A stretch of 64,000 nt of DNA from contig NZ_CP094997.1 of assembly GCF_022869785.1 (NCBI RefSeq), positions 62,001 through 126,000 on the forward strand. The letters run 5' to 3'. The notes beneath the pieces are model-generated. The model did not search any database and had not been told where the DNA came from. It saw nothing but the letters and a program-made list of their open reading frames with translations. How positions within the stretch are numbered: the stretch's first letter is position 1; each line of letters starts with the position of its first letter. Position numbers and translations under genes: made by a program. This DNA is from Dyadobacter chenwenxiniae. Lineage in GTDB: Bacteria > Bacteroidota > Bacteroidia > Cytophagales > Spirosomataceae. Positions 44,020 through 53,226 of the stretch are shown in pieces.

Positions 44020-44383
44020 TTTCTAATTGTTTTTGGTTTTGTTACCCCAAAGTTCCCTTCAAAAGATCGCCTGTTTTTTCACCTAAGTTAAATTCGGCCT
44101 TTTTTGTTTTGAATTTTATTGGCAAAAGTCCGGCAAAATCATGGATAAGCCCATTCGTTGGGAGGCACCTGTGATGGTCTTCAAAGCCAGGAACATAGCT
44201 GATTTCAGATATTGTCCAGTCGGTATGTTTGAGCAGCGCTTTTGCTTCGCCGGTAAGAAGCCCGGATAATACTAAAAAAGCAAAGTAGCGCAACACCCGC
44301 CCTTTCGACTACAAGATAGAGCCTTTCGGCTAAAGACGTTTTGCGAGGACTGGTGAACTTTGCAATAACAAAATATCAGACAA
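44020..44383. other. Intergenic stretch between OsmC and SDR genes
   Basis: 364 bases. One minus-strand frame (44042-44296, GTG start) begins with a signal-like segment and contains LLKHTDWTISEISYV, which could be a decayed fragment, but no family fits and the rest looks random. It also must hold the promoters of the flanking divergent genes. Confidence 0.3.
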
Positions 44384-45172
44384 ATGGAATTAAAAAATAG
44401 CACTGTACTGATTACAGGCGGCACGAGCGGGATCGGTTTGGAACTAGTAAAACAACTGACCCAGCAAGGGGCAAATATCATTGTTACGGGGCGCAACCTT
44501 AATGCCCTCAGAGAAGCGAAGACCAAATTTCCAAAAATCCATACATTCCAAAACGATGTTAGTAACCCGCGCGAAATAGAACAGCTTTACGAGGACGTCA
44601 CCGAGCAATTTCCTGAGCTGAATATCATTATCAACAACGCGGGCATTATGCGTTTGATTGACCTCCGGGACGCGACATTGGACCTGGCAAATATCAACAG
44701 TGAAATAGCAACCAATCTTTCCGGGACCATCCAGATGGTGCACCAGTTTTTGCCGCACCTGCTCACAAAGAAGTCGGCCGCGATTGTCAATGTCTCATCG
44801 GGTATCGCATTTATGGCCTACTCTGCTGCACCGATATATAGCGCCGCAAAAGCCGGAGTTCATGCCTATACGCAAGCATTGCGTTTGCAGTTGGAGGACA
44901 CCAATGTAAAAGTATTTGAAATGATTCCGCCCGGTGTCAAAACGAACCTTCAAAACGATTGGGTGTTAAAACCTAGTCCCGGCATGATGATGGACGTTGA
45001 CAAGATGGTAGGGGTTGCAATCAAGGGTTTTTTAAAAGATCAGCCAGAGCTTAAACCAACGATGATCAGCGTGATCAAATTTGCAAGCCGGCTTGTTCCA
45101 AAGACTTTGATAAAATATGGACATCAGGAATTTAAGAAAATCAAAGCGCTACAAAACCGTAGTTTAAAATGA
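44384..45172 (+). CDS. Short-chain dehydrogenase/reductase (DltE-like)
   Basis: A 262-residue classical SDR. Cofactor loop ITGGTSGIGLELVKQL (~10-25), then NNAGIMR (~85-91), the catalytic Ser in VNVSSGIAFMAY, and the YSAAKAG motif (Tyr/Lys, ~147-153). The substrate-loop region MIPPGVKTNLQ resembles DltE-type SDRs. Substrate unknown. It is followed by an AraC regulator 55 bases downstream on the same strand, so the two may be co-expressed. Confidence 0.92.
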   Translation: MELKNSTVLITGGTSGIGLELVKQLTQQGANIIVTGRNLNALREAKTKFPKIHTFQNDVSNPREIEQLYEDVTEQFPELNIIINNAGIMRLIDLRDATLDLANINSEIATNLSGTIQMVHQFLPHLLTKKSAAIVNVSSGIAFMAYSAAPIYSAAKAGVHAYTQALRLQLEDTNVKVFEMIPPGVKTNLQNDWVLKPSPGMMMDVDKMVGVAIKGFLKDQPELKPTMISVIKFASRLVPKTLIKYGHQEFKKIKALQNRSLK

Positions 45173-45227
45173 ATTGATCGTTTTTTATCAGTAATCTGCA
45201 AGACCTTTGAATTGATGACATTGTAAT

Positions 45228-46136
45228 ATGGAAAATACGAAACCCTACCGGATACAATCCATTACGGAAATCCATCGCCTGATGGGCCTGGAAAAACCAT
45301 ACCATCCACTAATAGGCCTCATTGATTTGGCCGGACTAAAAAATGATACAGGGCTGGATGCAGTCGTATTTGACTTGTATGTCATCTCAATGAAAAGGGG
45401 ATGTGACAAACTATTCTATGGACAGCAGAAATATGATTTCGACGAAGGATTGATGGCCTTCATGTCTCCCGGGCAGGTTTTGCGCGGTGAAGAGAATGGT
45501 GTGCCGCACAAGCTCGAAGGCTGGATGCTCTTTATCCATCCGGATTTTTTATGGAATACCACGCTTGCAAAAAAAATTAAGCAGTACGAGTATTTTGGAT
45601 ATACAACGAATGAGGCGTTATTCCTTTCAGACCACGAGGAAGCCCTGGTCAACGGCATTATTGCCAACATCAAAAACGAATACAAATCCAACATTGATAA
45701 ATTCAGTCAGGATGTAATCATTGCGCAACTGGAACTGCTGCTTACCTATGCGCAACGTTTTTATGAACGCCAGTTCATTACCAGAAAAATAACCAGCAGC
45801 AGAACTTTGGAGCGAATGGAAGCGGTTTTGACCGAATATTTTAATGACGATGACCTGGTGTCAAAGGGATTACCAACGGTCAAACACGTTGCGGAGAAAC
45901 TTAATGTTTCAGCTAAATACTTAGCCAGTTTGCTCAAGCAATTAACCGGCCAGACTACCCAGCAACATATCCACGAAAAGCTGGTAGAAAAGGCCAAGGA
46001 GAAATTATCCACGACAGAATTGACGGTGAGCGAAGTTGCCTATGAACTGGGCTTTGAACATTCGCAATCGTTCAATAAGCTCTTTAAGGCAAAGACAAAA
46101 CAAAGCCCGCTGGAATTCAGGCAATCCTTTAACTGA
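45228..46136 (+). CDS. AraC-family regulator
   Basis: A 302-residue protein with an N-terminal ligand-binding cupin-like half (FDEGLMAFMSPGQVLRGEENG; GWMLFIHPDFLW) and a C-terminal double HTH (VKHVAEKLNVSAKYLASLLKQLTG and VSEVAYELGFEHSQSFNKLFKAKTKQSPLEFRQ). It follows the SDR gene at 44384 and precedes an orphan TonB receptor gene. It probably controls one or both (inference). A good terminator follows 153 bases downstream. Confidence 0.92.
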   Translation: MENTKPYRIQSITEIHRLMGLEKPYHPLIGLIDLAGLKNDTGLDAVVFDLYVISMKRGCDKLFYGQQKYDFDEGLMAFMSPGQVLRGEENGVPHKLEGWMLFIHPDFLWNTTLAKKIKQYEYFGYTTNEALFLSDHEEALVNGIIANIKNEYKSNIDKFSQDVIIAQLELLLTYAQRFYERQFITRKITSSRTLERMEAVLTEYFNDDDLVSKGLPTVKHVAEKLNVSAKYLASLLKQLTGQTTQQHIHEKLVEKAKEKLSTTELTVSEVAYELGFEHSQSFNKLFKAKTKQSPLEFRQSFN

Positions 46137-46440
46137 CTTCGTCGGTCGGGTTGCATGGATAGCATGCTGTGATGGCCGGAATATAATGGCGACGTATATG
46201 TCTAACAGTTAATGCTCGTGACATTCGTCCCCAGTGGGTCGCATGTAATAGGAAAATGTCAATATAGTGTACAGTTGTTTGAGAATAACTCCCCGTACCA
46301 TTCGGGGAGGCATTTTGATCGTCATAAAGCCCTAACATTGTTTGAATAACCAATCTTCCTTTTCACTCCAATAGAGGGCGTTTATACACCCGTCGATCAG
46401 TGCCTTTGCAATTTTTGGATTAACAACAAATCAGAATCAA
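46137..46440. other. Intergenic stretch upstream of the orphan TonB receptor
   Basis: 304 bases. Apart from the terminator at 46289-46309 I see no convincing feature; promoter elements of the receptor must lie in its right half. Confidence 0.4.
46289..46309 (+). terminator. Terminator between AraC and TonB receptor genes
   Basis: CTCCCCG (46289-46295) and CGGGGAG (46303-46309) form a perfect 7-bp GC-rich stem with a 7-base loop, followed by GCATTTTG. Confidence 0.65.
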
Positions 46441-48843
46441 ATGAAAACAAAAAGTAGGGTGAAGACCCAGGTTATAACCGTGTTTCTTAGCATGGTCAGT
46501 GTACTATCCTTCGCACAAACGGCAGGAAGTTTTAAAGGGAAAATTTTAGATCAGTCCACCAAACAACCTATTGTCGGTGCAACAATCCAAATCGATCAAA
46601 CACAATTGGGGACCAATACGGATACAACGGGATTATTTGCCATCAATCATATTCCTGCCGGCACTTATGCAGTCAATATCTCATGTGTAGGTTTTCAAAC
46701 AAAACATATTAGTGAAATTGTCATTACATCCGGTAAAACTTACTATACCGAGATAGAGGTTTTGGAAGAAATAGCCAGCTTGAATGAAGCCACGGTTAAA
46801 GCATTCAAAGGCGAAAACAACCCATTAACACCCGTTTCGGCTTTTTCTCTTTCAAGAGAAGAAATTTTCCGGAACCCCGGCGCACAGGGCGACATCATGA
46901 GGGCTTTGGCAAGTTTGCCCGGTGTGGTGAGCAGCGGAGCCCAGTATTCTGCTATTGCAGCAAGGGGGCAGGGGACCCAAGACAATGTGTATATGGTAGA
47001 TGATATCCCTATGTTTAATTTATCCCACATGGAAGCCGAAGGGTTTTCTTCCGGTTTCAATGACCCCAATGGGGGCAGGTTTAGCATTTTTGCTCCTAGA
47101 ATTATCGATAATGTACAATTTCAAAATGGAGGCTTCGATGCGGTATACGGGAGAAAATCATCGTCTTATCTCGGTCTTGGCATTAAAGAAGGCAACAAAG
47201 AAACCTGGTCGTTTGTGGGGCAGTTTGATCTCTTGGGAGGAACTGTATTTGCTGATGGTCCTATTTCTAAAAAAACGAGTGTTTTCGCATCGGCGAGGTA
47301 TCAGAATTTTGGCTTGCTGCAAAGAGTGTTAAGTATGGAAAACCCTACAAGTGTTGGTTTTGGCGATTATCTTGTTAAAACGACAACACAAATCAATGCT
47401 AAAAATAAGCTCTCATTGATAGCTATGTATAATCCTGAAACGCCACGCAGGGGCATTGAGGATGTTGGATCTGGCTATAATATAAACGATGATAACAGCT
47501 TGGGTACAATACTTTTTGATCATAGAAGCACTAAAACTTTGGTAGGACTGAATTTGCGGACTTTGATTGATAGCAAGAGTTATATCAAAAATGTACTTTA
47601 TTTCCGCTCCTCAACAGTTGATAATACTTTTGGAAATTTCACCCCATCATTGGATGAAGAAGGTGTAATACTCGACCCGAGATTTGGAAGATATGAGGAT
47701 GATTTACGTCGGATAAAAAACAATCAGGCTGAAATAGGCTATCGTTCCATTTATACAAAACGCTTTGACAAGCTGACAGTTACCGCAGGTATAGATGCGA
47801 TGGCGATCAATCTGGATCACGAAAGAAACATTACACGTACCGATACAGTATACACTTTCCGCAGCACCGACCCACGGCCGGGCCCTGGCCAGTACTACCA
47901 GATTTTGGATCCGTCGCTTTATAATTCAACATTTGAGAAAACCGCTTTCAACGGTTCGGGTTATATAGCTGCATCGTGGAAGGTTGCCAACGGCTTTACG
48001 CTAAATCCTAGTATCCGTTACGATTATACGGGCTTTACAGAGCAGCATACCATATCGCCCCGATTGAGTGGTAGCGTTTTGCTGGGTGATAAACAAAGCA
48101 TCAATTTTTCCTCAGGTATCTATTATCAGGATGCAGCCTACTCCGATGTTGCAGGCCAAAGCGGAGGCAATACACTGAAAAACGACCGCACTTTTCAAAA
48201 CATCATTGGCTATAAATATCAATTTTCAGGCGACCTGAAATTGGTTGTAGAAGGCTGGCACAAGCAGTTTGATGATTTGATTGTGCAGCCAAACCGTGTC
48301 CAGAGTTACCTGAACAACAACGGTACAGGCTATGCTTATGGAGGCGATGTCAGTGTAATAAAAAGGCTTTCGCAAAAATGGTATGGACAGGTCAGCTATT
48401 CTTACATGCAAAGCAAAAGGGACGACAACAACGGTTTGGGCGAATACGACTACACCTTTAATATACCGCACAATTTTTCTCTATTGGGCAGCTTCAAACC
48501 CAATGAAAAATGGATATTCTCCGGTAAATTCCGATACAGCACAGGCCGGCCTATCTATGCGTATATTGTTCATGAAAATGTACTGAACGATCCCAGTAAG
48601 ATACGTTACTCACAAGAAATTACAGCCATAAATGGCAGACGCCTGGCAGATTATGTCAGCCTGGATATCCGGGTTGACTATAATGTCCCGATGAGAAAAG
48701 GCATGTTCTCCGCGTTTGTGGATCTGGCAAACATCAACAACCAATTCAACGTCAACGCAGAGATTTTTTTACCGCAAACGGGTAAGGTATTTAACAGTGG
48801 CTTAGGCGTATTTCCCACGTTTGGTGTCCGGGTAGAGCTGTAA
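46441..48843 (+). CDS. TonB-dependent receptor (no SusD)
   Basis: An 800-residue outer-membrane receptor. Signal peptide to ~26, carboxypeptidase-regulatory-like domain (FKGKILDQSTKQPIVGATIQ; GTYAVNISCVGFQ), and a plug with SREEIFRNPGAQGDIMRAL, LPGVVSSGAQYSAIAARGQG and VYMVDDIPMFNLSHME. The shorter barrel ends FGVRVEL. The size and plug type are those of siderophore/metal- or small-ligand receptors rather than SusC. A 114-residue membrane protein follows 98 bases downstream, and an AraC regulator precedes it. Confidence 0.9.
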   Translation: MKTKSRVKTQVITVFLSMVSVLSFAQTAGSFKGKILDQSTKQPIVGATIQIDQTQLGTNTDTTGLFAINHIPAGTYAVNISCVGFQTKHISEIVITSGKTYYTEIEVLEEIASLNEATVKAFKGENNPLTPVSAFSLSREEIFRNPGAQGDIMRALASLPGVVSSGAQYSAIAARGQGTQDNVYMVDDIPMFNLSHMEAEGFSSGFNDPNGGRFSIFAPRIIDNVQFQNGGFDAVYGRKSSSYLGLGIKEGNKETWSFVGQFDLLGGTVFADGPISKKTSVFASARYQNFGLLQRVLSMENPTSVGFGDYLVKTTTQINAKNKLSLIAMYNPETPRRGIEDVGSGYNINDDNSLGTILFDHRSTKTLVGLNLRTLIDSKSYIKNVLYFRSSTVDNTFGNFTPSLDEEGVILDPRFGRYEDDLRRIKNNQAEIGYRSIYTKRFDKLTVTAGIDAMAINLDHERNITRTDTVYTFRSTDPRPGPGQYYQILDPSLYNSTFEKTAFNGSGYIAASWKVANGFTLNPSIRYDYTGFTEQHTISPRLSGSVLLGDKQSINFSSGIYYQDAAYSDVAGQSGGNTLKNDRTFQNIIGYKYQFSGDLKLVVEGWHKQFDDLIVQPNRVQSYLNNNGTGYAYGGDVSVIKRLSQKWYGQVSYSYMQSKRDDNNGLGEYDYTFNIPHNFSLLGSFKPNEKWIFSGKFRYSTGRPIYAYIVHENVLNDPSKIRYSQEITAINGRRLADYVSLDIRVDYNVPMRKGMFSAFVDLANINNQFNVNAEIFLPQTGKVFNSGLGVFPTFGVRVEL

Positions 48844-48941
48844 TGATCTCCAATTCCTAAACCCTTCACTGGCTGGATTGCAAACGAATTGGTATTAAGA
48901 ATTGAAAATTTCGAACAATAACACTTTAACAACTATTTCAA

Positions 48942-49286
48942 ATGAAAATCATTAGCATAATACTTATTTTAGTTTCAGCAGCTCTTAGCATTAAACACGG
49001 GTGGGATGGGTTTCGCCCGCCCGGCCCTGAGCAGGCGAAGATGATGGCAACCTTAGGCATCACCCAAAACATGATGCCCTATTTCAGCATGTTTTCAATC
49101 ATTTTGGGATTGACATTGTTTTTCCCGCAAACCTTTTTCCTGAGCAATGTATGCTCGGCCATTACCATTGTTCTGATCATGGCTTTGTCATTGAGGGCAG
49201 GAGATACAAAAACGGCTTTGATAGAAATCCCCTTCCTGGCCTTACCATTGATACTGATCTGGTTGAAATATCCATTTAAATTTTAA
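48942..49286 (+). CDS. Small DoxX-like membrane protein
   Basis: A 114-residue protein with four hydrophobic segments (~3-18, 43-60, 67-85 and 93-109). The opening with ALSIKHGWDGF and the helix spacing resemble short DoxX-like proteins. It lies downstream of the TonB receptor on the same strand. No function can be given. Confidence 0.6.
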   Translation: MKIISIILILVSAALSIKHGWDGFRPPGPEQAKMMATLGITQNMMPYFSMFSIILGLTLFFPQTFFLSNVCSAITIVLIMALSLRAGDTKTALIEIPFLALPLILIWLKYPFKF

Positions 49287-49337
49287 AAACACCCTACCAA
49301 TGAACCCACCGGTCCGGGTAAGTTTGGTACTTGGTTA

Positions 49338-49405
49338 TTGCAGAACTGGCTGCAATATCATCTGGCCGTGAAATGTCCACTTCGACAGAATTCATGGCCA
49401 GATGA
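49338..49405. terminator. Double hairpin between convergent genes
   Basis: TTGCAG/CTGCAA (49338-49355) forms a 6-bp stem. TCATCTGGCC (49358-49367) and GGCCAGATGA (49396-49405) form a perfect 10-bp stem extended inward by TGAA/TTCA. Placed between a plus-strand and a minus-strand 3' end, so it probably terminates both. Confidence 0.6.
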
Positions 49406-49422
49406 ATTTCCAAACAACTGAA

Positions 49423-50253
49423 TCAAAGTAGCTTTTCCTGCACCGCCTGATAGACTGTCCTGACTGCTGGCTGAAAACCCAGGCTGCGTGCGAGTGAACT
49501 GTCCGAATGCAGATACCAGGGATCTGTGAGAGGCTCGGATGATGATTCCATCGTAACGCCGACAAGCTTGCACAATTCGTAAAGTGAAGTCGGGGCTTCA
49601 TCTGAAATATTCACAATGCGACCATCCATGGTTCCTGCCAGCGCGATCTTTATAGCGGTAGCTATGTCAAGGTGGTGAATGGTGCTCATTCTCATAGCGG
49701 GATGCCATTTGGCTGCAATCAAGTGTTCTGGTAGCGTTTCCAGATGCTTGTCGCCATCTCCATACACGAAGGGAAACCGCAGGATCGACCAGTTAAGTCC
49801 GCTTTCACGCAGCTCCTTTTCAGCGGCGACCTTACTGGCAGGGTACGCATGTTCCGGATCTACAGGATCATCCTCCCGGCCCGGATGCGGGTTGTTTTTA
49901 TTGTAAACATGGGTAGTGCTTGCCAAAAGGAAGCGGGCACCCGGTGCATGAGCCTTCGCTGCATCGATCAGGTTGCGGGTGCCTTCGAGATTACTTTTCC
50001 AGATCAGCTCAATGTCTTTTGTGCGGAACACCGCTGCAAGATGGACGATTGCTGAAACATCTTTCACCACCGCTGCCAGTGACGCAGCATCCAGTAAATC
50101 CGCTTCCACGGCTGTGGCCCCGGCCGGAACATCCTTCCCACCACGCATTAATGCCCGGCAGTCAAAGCCTGCGTCCACAAGACGCGGCACAAGGCGGGCG
50201 CCAACAAGCCCAGTCACGCCAGTTATTAATATGGTCTTCGATTCTTTGTTCAT
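49423..50253 (-). CDS. NAD-dependent epimerase/dehydratase family protein
   Basis: A 276-residue extended-SDR enzyme. Cofactor loop ITGVTGLVGARLVPRL (~10-25), VSAIVHLAAVFR (~67-78), catalytic-region STTHVYNKNN and YPASKVAAEKEL with the Tyr/Lys pair (~138-142), and FPFVYGDGD. Length and motifs fit nucleoside-sugar-epimerase-like or DUF-type reductases; no substrate-specific motif is clear. The AraC regulator gene lies 70 bases upstream on the same strand. Confidence 0.88.
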   Translation of the reverse strand: MNKESKTILITGVTGLVGARLVPRLVDAGFDCRALMRGGKDVPAGATAVEADLLDAASLAAVVKDVSAIVHLAAVFRTKDIELIWKSNLEGTRNLIDAAKAHAPGARFLLASTTHVYNKNNPHPGREDDPVDPEHAYPASKVAAEKELRESGLNWSILRFPFVYGDGDKHLETLPEHLIAAKWHPAMRMSTIHHLDIATAIKIALAGTMDGRIVNISDEAPTSLYELCKLVGVTMESSSEPLTDPWYLHSDSSLARSLGFQPAVRTVYQAVQEKLL

Positions 50254-50323
50254 ATTTCAATGTTTTTTGATGAACAAAGCTCGGGAGAATGTTGGCGGCA
50301 AAGCTGGACGAATGCCGGTCAGC

Positions 50324-51178
50324 TCAGGACAAATCCTGGAAAAAACCGGCAACGGTTTTGCCGGTCACCTTCTTGAACAAGCGGGAAAAATAATCCGGGT
50401 CGTTAAATCCCAGATCGAAAGCCAGCTCTTTTACGGAAGTCCGTTCATTATAATACAGGCGTCTTCTGGCTTCCAGTATCAAGCGGTTCGTAATAAATTC
50501 TTTCGGCGAAAGCCCCGAGAAATGTTTAACAATGTGATATAAACTGTCTTTACTTACCGCGAGTTCTTCCGCAATGTTTCGAATAGTCGGGTGATCCGTC
50601 AGGTTGTTTTCTACAAACAACTTGAAGCCGATAAACTTTTCGATTCTGTTATCCGCCGGCTTTCTATCAGCTGCAAAATAAGCTGTATTAATCTCTGTCA
50701 AAAGGCTATTCAGATGGGCGAGGATCAGTTCAGGGTCAGTATCGGCAGTGCTCAATAAACCCAGGAGAATTTCAAAAATGGCCTTAAGCCTGATAGCCGC
50801 TGCGGGTAAAAAACTGATCTTTTGTTGATTAAGCGGGTTTAGCAGGAAAGGAAACTGTCTGGGCAATCGTGAAAAGCATTCTTCATCAAAGCCCAATTTG
50901 TAATAATCAGAGCCATGCGTGGTGGCCGGATACTGTTGAATTTGATGGGGCAGGGCAAAAAGCAATTCATGTTTTCCAACCTCAATTGTATCCAGATCCA
51001 CAGCATGCTGGCAGCGACCATCCAAAACAAAGAGGAAAAAGTAATATTGCAAGCGGCGTTTGAATCCGAGTTTACCAGCGGTCTCCATAGATAAATGTCC
51101 AAAGTCCGGGGTAACAATCCTTATAGGCAGTTGCTTATTCTGACTGAATGTTTCCGGGAACAAATTTATATTTCGCAT
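50324..51178 (-). CDS. AraC-family regulator
   Basis: A 284-residue protein with an N-terminal cupin-like sensor half (~1-160; HELLFALPHQIQQYPATTHG) and a C-terminal HTH_18 pair: TIRNIAEELAVSKDSLYHIVKHFSGLSPKEF and VKELAFDLGFNDPDYFSRLFKKVTGKTVAGF. It is oriented with the epimerase gene downstream and divergent from the hydrolase gene at 51562, so both are candidate targets. Confidence 0.92.
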   Translation of the reverse strand: MRNINLFPETFSQNKQLPIRIVTPDFGHLSMETAGKLGFKRRLQYYFFLFVLDGRCQHAVDLDTIEVGKHELLFALPHQIQQYPATTHGSDYYKLGFDEECFSRLPRQFPFLLNPLNQQKISFLPAAAIRLKAIFEILLGLLSTADTDPELILAHLNSLLTEINTAYFAADRKPADNRIEKFIGFKLFVENNLTDHPTIRNIAEELAVSKDSLYHIVKHFSGLSPKEFITNRLILEARRRLYYNERTSVKELAFDLGFNDPDYFSRLFKKVTGKTVAGFFQDLS

Positions 51179-51561
51179 GCCTCAAAATGATAAAGTAGTC
51201 GAATCGCCTTCAAAGGCAAATATCGTCAATACTTGTGGCTCGGTTGATTCTTTCCAAAGTTATGAACATTAGATCTACTAGAAATTGACACCTTTGATTT
51301 AGAAGTACTTTTCTCTGCGTTGTTTTCAACGTGTTCATCAAAATCGGCGGCAAGCCGGCTTTGTATCAAGCACAGTATCACAGAATTCTCAGGTTATTGG
51401 TCTCTAAAAAAAGTCTCGGCCATTAACCTGTCTAAGCCAACTTCATGTTTGTCTACTTGAAGGAATAACTCCTGTTTTACACATCTTTCTGATTGTAGGT
51501 TTGAGCTATCAAATCAAAAAAACATCAGAATCATGAAGACAATCTTAACATTAATAGAACG
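51179..51561. other. Intergenic region between AraC and hydrolase genes
   Basis: 383 bases. TAGGTTTG (51496-51503) fits the -7 consensus TAnnTTTG and is the likely promoter of the hydrolase gene. A 13-codon frame (51533-51574, starting MKTILTLIER) overlaps the hydrolase start. The left ~250 bases show nothing else. Confidence 0.4.
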
Positions 51562-52623
51562 ATGGACATTGTAAATCACATTTCAAACCTTAAACGCCGG
51601 TTCTTCGTAAGCCGGCAAGCAATACTGATGTTGTTACTGTCCGCCTGTCTGGTGCCAGCAAAAGGCCAATCTCATGAATCAGCAGGCATCAGTAACGGTC
51701 AAATTACCAGGTTCGAAGATCCGTTCCAGCATATTAAGCAAATCAGAGCGGGAGTACTGGATGTTGGTTATATAGAAGCGGGACCGGCAAATGGGCAGGC
51801 TGTACTACTCATTCATGGATGGCCCTACGACGTATATAGTTACGAGCAGGTTTCCAAAATACTGGCCGCAAAAGGGTACAGGATACTCATACCATACCTG
51901 CGAGGTTATGGCACTACGCAGTTCCTGTCTTCCATGACTCCGCGAAACGGGCAGCAATCAGCCTTTGCCGTAGATATGATTGCATTTTTGGATGCATTAA
52001 ATATTAAAAACGCAATTGTAGGTGGCTTCGACTGGGGAGCACGAACAGCAAATATCATGGCAGCCTTATGGCCAGAGCGGGTAAGGGGGCTTGTGTCTGT
52101 AAGTGGTTATCTTATAGGGAGCCAGGAAGGTAACATGGCTCCTTTGAAACCAAAGGTTGAACAGTCTTGGTGGTACCAATATTATTTCGCCACCGCGCGC
52201 GGCGCTGCTGGTTATGAATCCAACACTTATGAATTTAACAAACTGATCTGGGAGACAGCTTCTCCGACATGGAAATTCAGTAAGTATCCATTTGACCGTT
52301 CGGCTGCGTCATTTAAAAATCCAGACCATGTCAAGATTGTCATCGACAATTACCGTTGGCGACTTGGACTGTCGAAAGGTGAGGAGAAATACGATGAATT
52401 GGAAACGAAACTGGCAAAAGCACCGTCGATCACAGTGCCAACCGTAACACTGGAAGGCGATGCAAACGGCGCGCCACATCCTGACCCCAGCGCATACGCG
52501 GCCCGTTTCAAAGGCCAGTACGCCCATCATACCATCACTGGCATCGGCCATAATTTGCCTCAGGAAGCTCCGGAAGCGTTTGCCGACGCAATTCTGGAAG
52601 TGGCCGAGTCGATCAATAAATAA
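51562..52623 (+). CDS. Secreted epoxide-hydrolase/dehalogenase-like alpha/beta hydrolase
   Basis: A 353-residue protein with an N-terminal signal (~17-38, ending VPAKGQS). Oxyanion segment LLIHGWPYDVYSYEQV (~75-90), a nucleophile elbow GGFDWGARTANIM (~153-165) carrying Asp rather than Ser, and the base His in ITGIGHNLPQEAPEAF near the C-terminus. Asp at the elbow is the mark of epoxide hydrolases and haloalkane dehalogenases. Together with the Ohr gene 29 bases downstream it suggests an oxidised-compound detoxification operon (inference). Confidence 0.87.
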   Translation: MDIVNHISNLKRRFFVSRQAILMLLLSACLVPAKGQSHESAGISNGQITRFEDPFQHIKQIRAGVLDVGYIEAGPANGQAVLLIHGWPYDVYSYEQVSKILAAKGYRILIPYLRGYGTTQFLSSMTPRNGQQSAFAVDMIAFLDALNIKNAIVGGFDWGARTANIMAALWPERVRGLVSVSGYLIGSQEGNMAPLKPKVEQSWWYQYYFATARGAAGYESNTYEFNKLIWETASPTWKFSKYPFDRSAASFKNPDHVKIVIDNYRWRLGLSKGEEKYDELETKLAKAPSITVPTVTLEGDANGAPHPDPSAYAARFKGQYAHHTITGIGHNLPQEAPEAFADAILEVAESINK

Positions 52624-52652
52624 TTTAAAAACAACTTTAAATATCAATTACA

Positions 52653-53105
52653 ATGGAAAATCAAATCGTTTTTGCAGCCAAAGCTGCTGCGTCAGTTAGT
52701 AAAGTTTTATATACCGGTAAAGTACACGTGACCGGTGGCCGTGAGGGCGCTGCCAAAAGTTCGGACGGACGTTTGGATATTAATCTTTCCTCGCCGGGAA
52801 CTTCCGGCCAAGGCACGAATCCAGAACAATTGTTTGCTGCAGGCTGGTCTGCCTGTTTTCTCGGAGCGATTCAAATCAATGCGTCGACTTTAAAGATAAA
52901 GCTTCCTGTGGAAACGTCCGTAGATACCGAAGTGGACCTGGCAACCGGCGACGAAGGTTACGCATTACAGGCAAGGTTGCAGGTTAATCTTCCAGGTCTG
53001 TCGCAAGATGACGCCGCCAGCGTTGTGCAGGCCGCGCACCAGACGTGCCCGTATTCGAAGGCGACCAAAGGGAACATTAATGTGGAGATCACAGTAGCGA
53101 TTTAA
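52653..53105 (+). CDS. Organic hydroperoxide resistance protein, Ohr branch
   Basis: A 150-residue Ohr-like thiol peroxidase. KVLYTGKVHVTGGREGAAKSSDGRL at the N-terminus and GTNPEQLFAAGWSACFLGAI (~50-70) are typical of Ohr. The catalytic Cys pair is in SACFLGAI (~64) and HQTCPYSKATKG (~130). It detoxifies lipid and other organic hydroperoxides in the cytoplasm. It lies 29 bases after the epoxide-hydrolase-like gene and is likely in the same transcript. Confidence 0.93.
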   Translation: MENQIVFAAKAAASVSKVLYTGKVHVTGGREGAAKSSDGRLDINLSSPGTSGQGTNPEQLFAAGWSACFLGAIQINASTLKIKLPVETSVDTEVDLATGDEGYALQARLQVNLPGLSQDDAASVVQAAHQTCPYSKATKGNINVEITVAI

Positions 53106-53149
53106 CGTCAGCTGTTCCGGCGTAAAAATATTATAAGGTAAATAGCAAG

Positions 53150-53188
53150 TTGGTATCACGCATTATACTGGTATAATAGTGATACCAA
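53150..53188. promoter_or_regulatory. Nested palindrome upstream of the SDR gene, candidate HxlR operator
   Basis: TTGGTATCAC (53150-53159) and GTGATACCAA (53179-53188) form a perfect 10-bp inverted repeat. Inside it, ATTATAC and GTATAAT (53162-53177) form a second perfect dyad. The whole lies 39 bases before the SDR start, overlapping its likely promoter. The HxlR regulator gene just downstream of the SDR is the obvious candidate binder. Confidence 0.6.
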
Positions 53189-53226
53189 TCGCTGTTTACA
53201 TTTGTCAGAAATAAATTCAAAAGACA

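Noticed and set aside
44042..44296. 84-codon minus-strand frame with a signal-like start
   Set aside because: Only a GTG start, no family resemblance. It could be a decayed fragment, so it is mentioned in the intergenic entry but not called as a gene.
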